From: Tritonibacter mobilis
GTDB taxonomy: Bacteria > Pseudomonadota > Alphaproteobacteria > Rhodobacterales > Rhodobacteraceae
Direction: 5' to 3'
Assembly (NCBI RefSeq): GCF_001681715.1
Contig: NZ_LNWY01000016.1
Location: 124,001 to 188,000, forward strand
DNA: 64,000 bases
The first letter of the stretch is position 1; the number at the start of each line of letters is the position of its first letter. The notes under the pieces are model-generated. The model was not told the DNA's origin and made no database searches. It worked only from the letters and a program-made list of their open reading frames with translations. Positions 35,535-45,213 of this stretch are shown piece by piece. The translations under genes and the position numbers were made by a program.

Positions 35535-36965
35535 TTGAGCGATTCGAGCCAAGCCCCCAGCCTTTACGCCGCAAGGGAGCCCATCTTTCCCCGCCGAGTC
35601 TCGGGAAAGTTCCGCACTCTCAAATGGGTGATCATGGCGGTTACCTTGGGCATCTACTACCTGCTGCCTTGGATCCGTTGGGACCGTGGGCCAGAACTGC
35701 CGGATCAGGCGGTGTTGCTCGATCTTGCCGGGCGACGGTTTTATTTCTTCTGGATTGAGATCTGGCCGCATGAATTCTATTTCGTCGCGGGCCTGTTGAT
35801 CATGGCGGGCCTTGGCCTGTTTCTGTTCACCTCGGCGTTGGGGCGGGTCTGGTGCGGCTATGCTTGCCCGCAGACTGTCTGGACTGATCTTTTCATTCTG
35901 GTTGAGCGCTGGATCGAGGGGGACCGCAACGCGCGCCTGCGCCTGCACCGTCAGAAAAAATGGGATTTCAAAAAAGCGCGCCTGCGGATGACCAAATGGG
36001 TGGCCTGGCTTTTGATTGGCCTGGCAACCGGTGGGGCATGGGTGTTCTACTTTGCCGATGCACCAACCCTGCTGCATGATCTGGTGACAGGTCAGGCACA
36101 CCCGGTGGCGTACACCACAATGGCGATCCTGACCTTCACGACCTTCTTCTTCGGCGGCTTTGCCCGCGAACAGATCTGTATCTATGCTTGCCCGTGGCCG
36201 CGTATTCAGGCGGCGATGATGGATGAGGATACGCTGACCGTCGGGTATCGCGATTGGCGCGGCGAGCCGCGTGGCAAGCACCGGAAATCGGCCGATGCGG
36301 ATCAAAAGGGCGATTGTATCGACTGCATGGCCTGTGTGAACGTCTGTCCCATGGGGATCGATATTCGCAAGGGCCAACAGATGGAGTGCATCACCTGTGC
36401 GCTTTGTATTGATGCCTGCGATGACATCATGGCCAAAGTGGGCAAGCCACGCGGGCTCATTGATTATATGGCGCTGTCGGATGAAACCAATGAGCGTGCG
36501 GGCAAACCACCGCGCCCGGTCTGGAAGCACATCCTGCGCCCGCGCACGATTATGTACACGACGCTTTGGGGTGGTGTGGGGCTGGCGCTTGTGTTCGCAC
36601 TCTTCATCCGTGCAGACATCAATATGACTGTAGCGCCGGTGCGGAACCCGACCTATGTCACGCTCTCGGACGGAACCATTCGCAACACCTATGATGTGCG
36701 ACTGTCAAACAAACACGGTGAGCCGCGACTGTTTGAGCTGTCGATTGTCGGTGATCCGGCGCTCTCTGTCTCGCTCGAGGGGGAAGAAAGTGTTACGGTT
36801 CAAGTCCCTGCTGACAGCGCAAGCCTGCAACGGGTCTATATCGCCGCGCCGCGTGGGAGTGCTCCCGCGGAAGCCGAGAACACCGGGCTGCGGATTTGGG
36901 TCGAAGATCTCACATCGGGCGAGCGTGCTTACCGCGACACCACCTTCAACGGACGGGGGAATTGA
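35535..36965 (+). CDS. ccoG: cbb3 oxidase accessory ferredoxin-like protein CcoG
   Basis: 476 residues from a TTG start with GGAG seven bases before it; no ATG precedes the conserved N-terminus. Polytopic iron-sulfur membrane protein (RdxA/FixG). CPQTVW and ACPWPRIQ elements; two [4Fe-4S] ferredoxin motifs, CIDCMACVNVCP and CITCALCIDAC; a C-terminal periplasmic Ig-like domain. CcoG reduces Cu(II) to Cu(I) for CuB insertion. First gene of ccoGHIS. Confidence 0.96.
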   Translation: MSDSSQAPSLYAAREPIFPRRVSGKFRTLKWVIMAVTLGIYYLLPWIRWDRGPELPDQAVLLDLAGRRFYFFWIEIWPHEFYFVAGLLIMAGLGLFLFTSALGRVWCGYACPQTVWTDLFILVERWIEGDRNARLRLHRQKKWDFKKARLRMTKWVAWLLIGLATGGAWVFYFADAPTLLHDLVTGQAHPVAYTTMAILTFTTFFFGGFAREQICIYACPWPRIQAAMMDEDTLTVGYRDWRGEPRGKHRKSADADQKGDCIDCMACVNVCPMGIDIRKGQQMECITCALCIDACDDIMAKVGKPRGLIDYMALSDETNERAGKPPRPVWKHILRPRTIMYTTLWGGVGLALVFALFIRADINMTVAPVRNPTYVTLSDGTIRNTYDVRLSNKHGEPRLFELSIVGDPALSVSLEGEESVTVQVPADSASLQRVYIAAPRGSAPAEAENTGLRIWVEDLTSGERAYRDTTFNGRGN

Positions 36966-36968
36966 TCC

Positions 36969-37445
36969 ATGACGGGAGAGACCACACGAAAACCTCGCGA
37001 GTTCACAGGCAAGCATATGCTGGCGCTGTGTGTGGGGTTTTTCGGGATCATCATCACGGTGAATGTCTACATGGCCTATAGCGCTGTGAGCACGTTTCCC
37101 GGCCTTGAAGTGAAGAACTCTTATGTCGCGAGCCAACAGTTTGATACACGCCGCGCCGCGCAGGAGGCGCTGGGGTGGTCGGTATATGCCTCCGCGGTTG
37201 GGGAAGAGGTGAAGCTGGAGATCACCGATCGTGACGGTCAGCCGGTAGAAGTCGCCTCGCTGACCGCGACACTTGGTCGGGCCACGCATGTGAAGGACGA
37301 TCAGAACCCGCAGTTTGTATTCGATGGCTCCGCATATGTCGCACCTGCGGAACTGGCACCGGGAAACTGGAACATTCGAATGATCGCGCGTGCCAAGGAT
37401 GGCACTGAGTTCACTCAGCGCGTGATTCTGCACGTCAAAAAGTAG
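36969..37445 (+). CDS. ccoH: cbb3 oxidase assembly protein CcoH/FixH
   Basis: 158 residues. One N-terminal membrane helix (about 17-38; FFGIIITVNVYMAYSAVSTFPGLEVKNSYVASQQF in part) and a periplasmic beta domain, matching FixH. It associates with the oxidase during assembly. It starts 3 bases after ccoG, with GGGGGA upstream. Confidence 0.95.
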   Translation: MTGETTRKPREFTGKHMLALCVGFFGIIITVNVYMAYSAVSTFPGLEVKNSYVASQQFDTRRAAQEALGWSVYASAVGEEVKLEITDRDGQPVEVASLTATLGRATHVKDDQNPQFVFDGSAYVAPAELAPGNWNIRMIARAKDGTEFTQRVILHVKK

Positions 37446-37525
37446 CACTGACGCCTGACTCCACCGTGCGAGATACGCGCGTTTGCACGCAGTATCTGTG
37501 ATCAGCGTCCCTCAGAGGTAGAACC

Positions 37526-39709
37526 ATGACTGCTCCGATGCGTCATCAAACGGCTGTGTGCCCCGGTTGTGTGGCTGCCCCGACAGAGGCGGCGGAGGAT
37601 GCACCCACCGAGGCGCGCCTTGCGATATCCTTGCCGACAATCCACTGTCAGGCCTGTATTTCCAAGGTCGAGCGCGGGTTGTCGCAAGTGCCGGGCGTGC
37701 GAACTGCGCGCGTCAATCTGACCCTGAAACGGGCCCTCATTGAGGCTGACCCGGACATGCGGGCGGCGGATCTGGTTCCGGTTTGCGAGGGGCTTGGTTA
37801 CGAGGCGCATGAGTTGGATCTTGCGGCTTTGGCTGCGACTGAAACAGATCGCGCAGGGCGTGAATTGTTGCTGCGGCTTGCGGTGGCAGGCTTTGCGTCC
37901 ATGAATGTGATGCTGCTGTCGATCTCAGTCTGGTCCGGCGCGTCTGACGCGACCCGTGACATGTTCCACTGGATTTCCGCTGCGATCACCTTTCCAGCCA
38001 TCATCTATTCCGGGCAACCGTTTTTCCGAAACGCATGGCATGCGCTGCGGGCACGTCGTCTCAATATGGATGTGCCCATCGTGTTGGCGTTGTTGCTCGC
38101 GTTGGTGACTTCGCTATGGGAGACATCGCTTTCGGGGGAGCATGCCTATTTCGATGCGGCGCTGACGTTGACGTTCTTCTTGCTGGCGGGGCGGTATCTT
38201 GACCACCGGACTCGTGCTGCGGCCCGATCCGCCGCGGAGGAGCTTGCAGCGCTCGAGGTTCCGCGTGCCTGGCGTCTGGATGAGCAGGGACAGGAGGTCG
38301 AGGTCTCCGTTGCTGATCTGGCGATTGGTGATCTGATCCGCGTGCGCCCCGGCGGACGTATGCCGGTAGATGGCGAGATCATTGAGGGGCGTTCAGAGCT
38401 GGATCGTTCATTGCTGACCGGGGAGACATTGCCGGTCCTCGCAGAACCGGGCACCGAGGTTTCCGCAGGTGAGGTCAATTTGACCGGACCGCTGACCATC
38501 CGCGCCACAGCAGTTGGCGCTGAGACCTCACTACATCGTATGGCGGATTTGGTGGCAATCGCAGAGTCGGGGCGGTCTCGTTACACCTCGCTCGCGGATA
38601 GCGCGGCGAAACTCTATGCGCCCGGGGTACATATCCTGTCGGCGCTCGCCTTCGCTGGGTGGTATCTATACACCTTTGATCTGCGCACGGCCCTGAATAT
38701 TGCGGCTGCGGTGCTGATTATCACATGCCCCTGTGCATTGGGCCTTGCGGTCCCTGCGGTGACCACGGCTGCCTCGGGTCGATTGTTTCGGGCGGGTCTG
38801 CTGGTCAAACATGCCACTGCGCTGGAGCGGCTCGCCGAGGTGGACACGGTGGTGTTTGACAAGACCGGAACATTGACAGCGGGAGCGCCGGAGGTTGTGA
38901 ACCTTGATGAGTTGACCCCCCAACAGCTGTCCGTCGCTTTGGCCTTGGCCGAAGGGTCGAGCCACCCGCTGGCCATCGCGCTGACCCGTGCGGCAAAGGC
39001 GGCAGGGGTTGAGGCTGTGGTGTTGGAAGATCTGCAAGAAGTGCCCGGCTACGGCACGCAGGCGTGCCTTTCCGGGCAGGTCGTGCGGCTGGGGCGTGCC
39101 GCTTGGGTCGGGGCGCGTGGGTCGTTGGAGCAGACAGCCACTTGGCTGGATCTGGGCGATGGCCTGCCAGTTGCAATCCGTTTTACGGATGCCTTGCGCC
39201 CCGGTGCGCAGGAAGCGGTTTCAGCGCTTCAAGATGCAGGTATGGACGTGATGCTTATCTCCGGCGATACGGTGGCGGCAGTCCGCGATCTGGCAGAACG
39301 ATTGGGTATTCAGAGTTGGGTGGCCGAAGCGCTACCAGATGAAAAGGCTGCGCGCGTGTCACAACTGACCGAGGCAGGCCATAAGGTGCTGATGGTCGGG
39401 GATGGTCTCAACGACACGGCGGCGTTGGCGGGTGCGCATGTCTCGATCTCGCCCGCTTCGGCGCTCGATGCTGCGCGGGTGGCGTCTGATATTGTTTTGC
39501 TGGGTAAAGATCTGTCTCCGATTTCGGAGGCATGCGGTGTGGCCAAGCGTGCCACTAAGCGTATTCGCGAGAACTTCCAGATTGCAACACTGTACAATGT
39601 GATAGCTGTGCCTCTGGCGATTGCCGGTCTGGCCACGCCCTTGATTGCGGCGCTGGCGATGTCTACGTCGTCGATTACCGTATCACTCAACGCACTGCGC
39701 CTGCGTTAG
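37526..39709 (+). CDS. ccoI: Copper-exporting P-type ATPase for cbb3 oxidase
   Basis: 727 residues. Cys-rich N-terminus (CPGC), then a heavy-metal domain with HCQAC (about residues 45-49), eight helices, the ion-binding CPCALGLAVP, phosphorylation site DKTGTLT and hinge GDGLNDTAAL. CcoI/FixI moves copper to the periplasm for cbb3 biogenesis rather than for resistance; the operon context supports this. AGAGG lies before the ATG. Confidence 0.96.
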   Translation: MTAPMRHQTAVCPGCVAAPTEAAEDAPTEARLAISLPTIHCQACISKVERGLSQVPGVRTARVNLTLKRALIEADPDMRAADLVPVCEGLGYEAHELDLAALAATETDRAGRELLLRLAVAGFASMNVMLLSISVWSGASDATRDMFHWISAAITFPAIIYSGQPFFRNAWHALRARRLNMDVPIVLALLLALVTSLWETSLSGEHAYFDAALTLTFFLLAGRYLDHRTRAAARSAAEELAALEVPRAWRLDEQGQEVEVSVADLAIGDLIRVRPGGRMPVDGEIIEGRSELDRSLLTGETLPVLAEPGTEVSAGEVNLTGPLTIRATAVGAETSLHRMADLVAIAESGRSRYTSLADSAAKLYAPGVHILSALAFAGWYLYTFDLRTALNIAAAVLIITCPCALGLAVPAVTTAASGRLFRAGLLVKHATALERLAEVDTVVFDKTGTLTAGAPEVVNLDELTPQQLSVALALAEGSSHPLAIALTRAAKAAGVEAVVLEDLQEVPGYGTQACLSGQVVRLGRAAWVGARGSLEQTATWLDLGDGLPVAIRFTDALRPGAQEAVSALQDAGMDVMLISGDTVAAVRDLAERLGIQSWVAEALPDEKAARVSQLTEAGHKVLMVGDGLNDTAALAGAHVSISPASALDAARVASDIVLLGKDLSPISEACGVAKRATKRIRENFQIATLYNVIAVPLAIAGLATPLIAALAMSTSSITVSLNALRLR

Positions 39710-39726
39710 GCGCGCTGGGGAGCGAC

Positions 39727-39885
39727 ATGACCGTTTTGTCTTATCTTATTCCTATCTCCCTGATCCTTGGCGGGGCGGGGTTGATCGGGTTCATCTATAC
39801 CGTGCGTTCAGAACAATACGACGACCCAGAGGGGGATGCGCGTCGGATCTTGAGCGATGAATGGGACGACCACCCCAAGCCCTGA
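39727..39885 (+). CDS. ccoS: cbb3 oxidase maturation protein CcoS
   Basis: 52 residues beginning MTVLSYLIPISLILGGAG. One membrane helix (about 5-26), then the CcoS signature SEQYDDPEGDARRIL and an acidic C-terminus. CcoS is needed for cofactor insertion into the oxidase. It starts 17 bases after ccoI, completing ccoGHIS. Confidence 0.93.
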   Translation: MTVLSYLIPISLILGGAGLIGFIYTVRSEQYDDPEGDARRILSDEWDDHPKP

Positions 39886-39890
39886 AGGCT

Positions 39891-39958
39891 GGTGGGGGCA
39901 CTGCCCCCTCTTGCCCGTGCCGGGCAATTCACCCCCGGGATATTTGGGGTTAGAAGAA
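39891..39958 (+). repeat. Intergenic repeat, family A copy 2
   Basis: GGGGGC-ACT-GCCCCC hairpin, a CCCGTGCCGGG segment, then CCCCCGGGATATTT and TTAGAAG. Same modules as 26829-26876 and 50515-50566. It directly follows ccoS. Confidence 0.65.
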
Positions 39959-39961
39959 TGA

Positions 39962-40005
39962 AATAGCCGCTGCCCCGGGTGATGGTGCAGCGGCTATTAT
40001 TTTTT
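39962..40005 (+). terminator. Rho-independent terminator of ccoGHIS
   Basis: Perfect 12-bp stem AATAGCCGCTGC / GCAGCGGCTATT with a 13-base loop, followed by a T-run (TTTTTT, 40000-40005). It separates ccoS from the convergent DD-carboxypeptidase gene. Confidence 0.88.
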
Positions 40006-40043
40006 AGATGCTGTCGGCAGGCCTTGGCTCTGTCGCTTGGGGG

Positions 40044-41723
40044 TTAGGACGCCGGCCCCAGTGTTTCACAGGTTACATTGCGAGAGTTGAGGCGGCGGCA
40101 GGCAAGTTCCGCGCTTTCCTTGGTCATACCGAGGAAGTTTGCATCAAAGCCGCGCGGGCTCTGTACCACTTTGCGGAGTGAGCCATCGAGTGTTTCCATT
40201 TCAGCCAAAGCGGTGCGCAACAGGACTTTCTCGGCCTGAAAACGGTTCGTGTAGCGACCGACATTGATACCCCAGTAGCGCCCGCCTGAGGTCGACAGGC
40301 GTGTCACAACTACAGGTTCCTCGACCGAAGCAACCTGTGTTTCCAGCCCCGTCGGGCGCACCTGTGGGCGCGGTCCCGTGTAGCGACGCTGGGTTGGGGC
40401 CTCGACCGCGCGGGCAACGGCGGTTCGAATTTCGGCTTTCAGAGCTTCTTCGCCCTCTACATCTGCTTGACGTTGAGCAGGACGTGCGAGGGGCTGAATT
40501 GCCGACACTTCAGAAACTTCGGTGACCTCCAGAAGCGCGCTGTTGATGCCGGATTGAAGCGCGTCTGTGTCCAACGCGGCGATCTGCACCTCTTCTTCTG
40601 CGGTTTCGGGCGCAACCTCTGCTTCGGCCACCAGCAAGGCCGGATCGACCTCGGGTGCGGGGCGGGCACGCGGGCGCATGGTTTCGGAGATCACACCGCT
40701 TACGCGAATGGTCTTGCCAGCAAGCCCATGAGTGTCATCCTCTGCCAGGCGCACGCCGCTGTTGCCCACATAAGGTGGCATCGGGGGTTTTTGCAATTTG
40801 GCGTAGGCGGGCGCGCGTCGGAACCCAAGGTCCAGAAGTTCGGCAACCTTGGCGTTGCGTGCCGCCGTAGATTGGCCGCCGAACACGGTCGCGATGATGC
40901 GCTCATCTCCGCGTTTGGCTGAAGACACAAGGTTAAAGCCAGCCGCACGGGTGTAGCCGGTCTTAATGCCGTCCGCGCCGCGATAGGCTGCGAGAAACCG
41001 TCGGTTGGTGTTGTACACCACTTTGGTTCCTGCGTTGGTCGATTTGCGCGAGAACAGGTTATAATACTCAGGGTAATCATAAAGCATATGACGCCCGAGG
41101 ATGGTCATGTCGCGCGCCGTAGACATATGCCCATTGGCGGTCAGACCGTGCGCGTTTTTAAATGTGGTCCGGGTCATACCCAGCGCTTTGGCCGTGCGGT
41201 TCATGCGCCGGGCAAAGGCGGCTTCGGAGCCGGAGATTGCCTCGCCGATGGCAGTTGCGGCGTCATTGGCAGATTTCACCGCAGCTGCACGGATCAAATA
41301 GCGCAGGGCGATTTTCTGGCCACGCCGCAAGCCCAGTTCTGAGGGCGGCTCTGCTTCGGCGTTACGGGAAACCGTGATTTCTGTATCGAGGCTTATTTCT
41401 CCGTTCCGCACCGCCTCAAAGGCGATGTAGAGCGTCATCATTTTAGTGAGGGAGGCCGGGTGCAATCGTGTGTCGGCGTTACGGGAGTGCAAGACCTCCC
41501 CCGTGCGCGCATCCATCACCATTGCAGCATAAGGTGCCGCTGCCGCCTGTTCTGGAGCGACCGCAACCAGCCCGACTGCGAGCGCCAGACCCTGTATGGT
41601 GCGTTTGCACAGCCCTACCGCGCCTTGGAGAATTGCTTGCCCTGAATTGCGACGTTGCCCACGGCCACACTTCCCCCAACGGGAGAAGAGACGACCGCCG
41701 TCGACCTGAGAAATCACTGCCAT
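40044..41723 (-). CDS. D-alanyl-D-alanine carboxypeptidase with SPOR domain
   Basis: 559 residues from the ATG at 41723, with GAGGC upstream. Penicillin-binding protein 5/6 type: signal segment ending AAAAP near residue 64, then SLTK (91-94, Ser nucleophile), SAN (151-153) and KTG (254-256). A Pro/Ala/Glu-rich linker (about 340-475) leads to a SPOR domain (RYWGINVGRYTNRFQAEKVL) that binds denuded septal peptidoglycan. It trims peptide stems in the periplasm, probably at the division site. The longer upstream frame lacks signal-peptide logic. Confidence 0.93.
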   Translation of the reverse strand: MAVISQVDGGRLFSRWGKCGRGQRRNSGQAILQGAVGLCKRTIQGLALAVGLVAVAPEQAAAAPYAAMVMDARTGEVLHSRNADTRLHPASLTKMMTLYIAFEAVRNGEISLDTEITVSRNAEAEPPSELGLRRGQKIALRYLIRAAAVKSANDAATAIGEAISGSEAAFARRMNRTAKALGMTRTTFKNAHGLTANGHMSTARDMTILGRHMLYDYPEYYNLFSRKSTNAGTKVVYNTNRRFLAAYRGADGIKTGYTRAAGFNLVSSAKRGDERIIATVFGGQSTAARNAKVAELLDLGFRRAPAYAKLQKPPMPPYVGNSGVRLAEDDTHGLAGKTIRVSGVISETMRPRARPAPEVDPALLVAEAEVAPETAEEEVQIAALDTDALQSGINSALLEVTEVSEVSAIQPLARPAQRQADVEGEEALKAEIRTAVARAVEAPTQRRYTGPRPQVRPTGLETQVASVEEPVVVTRLSTSGGRYWGINVGRYTNRFQAEKVLLRTALAEMETLDGSLRKVVQSPRGFDANFLGMTKESAELACRRLNSRNVTCETLGPAS

Positions 41724-42041
41724 GTTTGCCTCGTGTCGCCGGTTTTCCGGCTGACGTTTTGTCTGCTTATGCAAGCGTATCATAGCCGGTCTGACGAATA
41801 AACCAGTTGTGAAGGAACATCTTGTTGTGCTGGACGGGCGAAACCTAAGGGTTGTCGACATCTAGTAGTCGCATGCCTTTTCCTCGCTAAATAAAGCGAT
41901 AGCGGCGGCAAAAATGTCAGCAATTTTCTGTCTGCTTGGCAGTGCTGCAACCGGTATCACGCCTTATTTCACAGGTGAAATGAAGCGTTGAGGTCACAGT
42001 AGTGAATGATTGGTTAACATAACCCGGTTTTCCGGCGGGTT
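41724..42041. other. Gene-free region upstream of DD-carboxypeptidase
   Basis: 318 bases without a recognisable gene. It must hold the promoter of the carboxypeptidase. A short AACCCG / CGGGTT hairpin (42021-42041) directly follows the stop of the minus-strand HAD gene and may terminate it. A small CCGG-AAAA-CCGG hairpin lies near the carboxypeptidase ribosome site. Nothing else stands out. Confidence 0.5.
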
Positions 42042-42755
42042 TTAGCCGAGTCGCTCGATGAGAGCGGGCAGGGCGCTCAGATCGGAAATCTCGTGGTAGC
42101 GCGGGCTGTGTTCGGGGGCGTCGGCGTGCTCGACTTCCCACACGAGTCCATGGGGAACATAGACGCCATGCCCACCTGCCTCCACCACGGGGACGACATC
42201 GGAACGCATGGAATTTCCGGCCATCAAGGCGCGCGCGACTCCGTCGCCATGGCGATTGAAGATATCGATATACACCTGAGGCGTCTTTTCAGAGACCACC
42301 TCGACCGCGTCGAATAACTCGCCAAGGCCGGATTGCGCCAGTTTGCGTTCCTGATCCAATAGATCGCCCTTGGTAATCAGGACAACGCGATAGTCGTCTG
42401 CCACGGCCTCGACTGCTGTTCTTGCGTGTGGCAACAGCTCGATCGGAAAGGAGAGCATCATTTGTCCCGCTTCCAGTAACTCTTTGATAACAGAAGATGG
42501 AACCCGGCCTTCGGTGACGTCGATAGCGGTTTCGATCATCGAGAGGGTGAAGCCCTTGACGCCGTAGCCATAGGCCCCAAGATTGCGCTTTTCAGCATCC
42601 AGCAGTTTGCGCTCCAGGGCCTCTGGTCCCATATCTTCTGGAGTGTGGTCCATCAGCAGTTCAGCAAAGCGATCCTGCGTCACCCGAAAGAAACGCTCGT
42701 TGTGCCAGAGCGTGTCATCTGCGTCAAAACCGATGGTCGTGAGCGTTCTAGGCAT
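42042..42755 (-). CDS. HAD family hydrolase
   Basis: 237 residues. HAD motif I is [12 protein letters not shown] (Asp10 nucleophile, Asp12), motif II VLITKG, then a conserved Lys ([10 protein letters not shown]) and motif [17 protein letters not shown]. The family is phosphatase-like; the substrate is not predictable, though the N-terminus resembles YjjG/nucleotidase types. Divergent from clpS. Confidence 0.88.
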   Translation of the reverse strand: MPRTLTTIGFDADDTLWHNERFFRVTQDRFAELLMDHTPEDMGPEALERKLLDAEKRNLGAYGYGVKGFTLSMIETAIDVTEGRVPSSVIKELLEAGQMMLSFPIELLPHARTAVEAVADDYRVVLITKGDLLDQERKLAQSGLGELFDAVEVVSEKTPQVYIDIFNRHGDGVARALMAGNSMRSDVVPVVEAGGHGVYVPHGLVWEVEHADAPEHSPRYHEISDLSALPALIERLG

Positions 42756-42845
42756 TATCCCGGCCTCAATCTCTTTTCCTTATGGGGTCTTCCCCTATAT
42801 AAGCCGTTGACGAACGCAGATGCACGACTGGAAAATTTTGATCCC

Positions 42846-43187
42846 ATGCTAAAGCACCCCGTAATGATGTCGGACAATCCGGATGACGAGAGCGACCTTG
42901 GTGTTCTGACCAAAACCCGCCCGCGTACGCAACGGCCGCCGCGCTACAAGGTGCTGCTGTTAAACGATGACTACACACCGATGGAGTTTGTGGTCATCGT
43001 CCTGGAGCGGTTCTTTGGGCTCAACCATGCGCAAGCCTTTGAAATCATGCTGACAGTGCATAAAAAAGGTCTCGCCGTTGTTGGTGTTTTCAGCCATGAA
43101 GTTGCTGAAACCAAAGTGGCGCAGGTGATGGATTACGCGCGTCGCCATCAGCATCCTCTGCAATGCACCATGGAAAAAGACGACTGA
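42846..43187 (+). CDS. clpS: ATP-dependent Clp protease adaptor ClpS
   Basis: 113 residues from the ATG at 42846; an ATG seven codons later (42867) is equally plausible. Delivers N-degron substrates to ClpAP. Conserved core [25 protein letters not shown] with the NDD pocket, then [21 protein letters not shown]. No clpA lies in the immediate neighbourhood; the next gene is a methyltransferase 39 bases on. Confidence 0.94.
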   Translation: MLKHPVMMSDNPDDESDLGVLTKTRPRTQRPPRYKVLLLNDDYTPMEFVVIVLERFFGLNHAQAFEIMLTVHKKGLAVVGVFSHEVAETKVAQVMDYARRHQHPLQCTMEKDD

Positions 43188-43226
43188 CCCGATCATAGCG
43201 GGTTGGTTCTGGAAAGGTCTCTCAAG

Positions 43227-44213
43227 ATGTCTCAACGCCTGAGCCTCGCGGTTCATTCAGGCGATTTCGCCGTTCCTGAAACGGGGCGAATCGCTGTTTT
43301 TCTTCCGCGTGAGGGCCATGACCTCTCGGCTCTGCCTCAGGGGCAGCTAGAGGTGATCCAGCCGCTGAAGCCGGAAAATGACTATTGGACCGCGCGTGGT
43401 TTGACCTGTGTAGCTGAGGCTGAGGCAGGGGCGACCTATGCTGCGGCGGTTGTGTTCATCCCGCGTGCCAAACCGCTTGCGAGGCAGCTTGTGGCGCAGG
43501 CGGTTGCTGCAACCCAAGGTCCGGTACTGATTGATGGTGCCAAAACCGACGGCATCGATTCCCTCCTGAAAGAGTTGAAAAAGCGAACCACGCCCTCTGC
43601 AGCCACGTCAAAGGCACATGGCAAGGCTTTTTGCATCGAGGGTGGTTTGGGTCTGTCTGATTGGATCTTGGGGGCGCAGGAAGTTTCTGGCGGCTTTGTC
43701 ACCGCGCCGGGTGTATTTTCTGCAGATGGGATTGATCCTGCATCGGCGCTATTGGCTCAGGCGCTTCCGGCAAAGCTCGGTAAAGAGGTTGCGGATCTAG
43801 GAGCCGGTTGGGGCTATCTTTCTGCGCAGATTCTTGGTCGCGACACCGTGGAGACGCTGCGTCTGGTGGAAGCCGATCATATCGCACTGACCTGCGCACG
43901 TCGCAATGTGGACGATGCACGCGCGCAGTTTCACTGGGCGGATGCACGCCAGTGGGGAGTGAAAGGCAGTTTGGATGCGGTCGTCATGAACCCGCCGTTT
44001 CACACCGGTCGCGCCGCCGAGCCTGCGTTGGGACAGGCGTTTATCGCCAATGCGGCGCGGTTGCTGAAACCGGCAGGCCAGCTTTGGTTAGTGGCCAATC
44101 GGCATCTTCCGTATGAGACGCCACTGAACGAGGCCTTTGCGTCGCTCACTGAGGTTGCAGGAGACAATCGTTTCAAGATCCTGCATGCCGCTCGTCCACG
44201 CCGCAGCCGCTAG
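43227..44213 (+). CDS. RsmC-like class I methyltransferase
   Basis: 328 residues from the ATG at 43227. The N-terminal half is a degenerate methyltransferase-like domain; the C-terminal half has SAM motif VADLGAGWGYLSAQIL and the catalytic NPPFHTG typical of RNA guanine-N2 methyltransferases such as RsmC (16S G1207). Duplicated architecture fits RsmC. The specific rRNA target is inference. Confidence 0.82.
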   Translation: MSQRLSLAVHSGDFAVPETGRIAVFLPREGHDLSALPQGQLEVIQPLKPENDYWTARGLTCVAEAEAGATYAAAVVFIPRAKPLARQLVAQAVAATQGPVLIDGAKTDGIDSLLKELKKRTTPSAATSKAHGKAFCIEGGLGLSDWILGAQEVSGGFVTAPGVFSADGIDPASALLAQALPAKLGKEVADLGAGWGYLSAQILGRDTVETLRLVEADHIALTCARRNVDDARAQFHWADARQWGVKGSLDAVVMNPPFHTGRAAEPALGQAFIANAARLLKPAGQLWLVANRHLPYETPLNEAFASLTEVAGDNRFKILHAARPRRSR

Positions 44214-44369
44214 GATCTGCCCTTACGGCAAGGCCGCAAAACCTGTTCAAATCTCAAATCCTTCGGGCTATCGTCGCGACAACACGCGCACCAACTTGGG
44301 TGCTTTTTGTTCTGAAACCTGGCCCAAGGAACAGGCGCATCGCCTGACGCAAGCAAGGATCTTTATCCC

Positions 44370-45173
44370 ATGAGTTTTTCCATCTCTGGCAAGACGGCCA
44401 TCGTAACTGGTGCCGCAAATGGCATTGGTCTGGCGATTGGTCGACAGTTCGCGCGCGAAGGCGCGAATGTTATGTTCGTGGACCATGATGAGGCCGCACT
44501 CCTGCAGGAACTGGGCAGCGACGTCGAAGATGGCAATATCCGCCATTTCGCCGGGGATCTACGAGAGCGCCTGACCATTGCCAACCTTTTATCGGCCACC
44601 ATTGATGCCTTCGATCAGATCGACATTCTGGTCAATGGGGCGCGCAAGGTTGTGCCCAGTGATCCACTCAACCCGGATGATGAGAGTGTCGAATTTCTGT
44701 TGCACCAGAACCTGATGTCGACATTGCGCCTGTCGCAGCATGTGGCCAAGCGGATGATCCGCCAGGGCGAGGAGCGCGACGACGAGGGCGCAAATGGTGC
44801 CATCATCAACCTGTCGTCAATTGCCGCCCGGCGCACCCACCCGGATCTGATGGGCTACTCCGTGACCTCGGCTGCGCTGGACCAGATGACACGCTCGCTG
44901 GCGGTGTCGCTGGCGCCGCATAAGATCCGGGTGAATTCCATCGCTTTCGGCTCTGTGATGAGTGCATCGATGCAGGCCACGCTCAAGGACAACCGCTCCC
45001 TGCGGCAGGACATCGAGGAGCACACGCCCCTCAACCGGATCGCGCCGCCCACCGAACTGACCGAGACGGCGCAGTTTCTGGCCTCCGAGGCCTCGGGATT
45101 TATGACCGGGCAGGTGTTGACGCTGGATGGTGGGCGTACGCTGCTTGATCCCGTCACCGCGCCGGTGCATTGA
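44370..45173 (+). CDS. SDR-family protein with altered active site
   Basis: 267 residues, short-chain dehydrogenase fold. Nucleotide-binding TGAANGIG (13-20), DHD after strand 2, and a modified VNGARK in place of NNAG. The catalytic Ser (NLSS, about 149-150) and Tyr163 remain, but the Lys of Y-x3-K is replaced: the sequence is YSVTS, with Ser167. The C-terminal LTLDGG is normal. Catalysis may be impaired or rely on another base. It lies 40 bases upstream of hemF and is probably cotranscribed. Confidence 0.88.
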   Translation: MSFSISGKTAIVTGAANGIGLAIGRQFAREGANVMFVDHDEAALLQELGSDVEDGNIRHFAGDLRERLTIANLLSATIDAFDQIDILVNGARKVVPSDPLNPDDESVEFLLHQNLMSTLRLSQHVAKRMIRQGEERDDEGANGAIINLSSIAARRTHPDLMGYSVTSAALDQMTRSLAVSLAPHKIRVNSIAFGSVMSASMQATLKDNRSLRQDIEEHTPLNRIAPPTELTETAQFLASEASGFMTGQVLTLDGGRTLLDPVTAPVH

Positions 45174-45213
45174 GGCGACACGCTCGAATTACGATCTGAC
45201 TCAGGAGGCCCGG

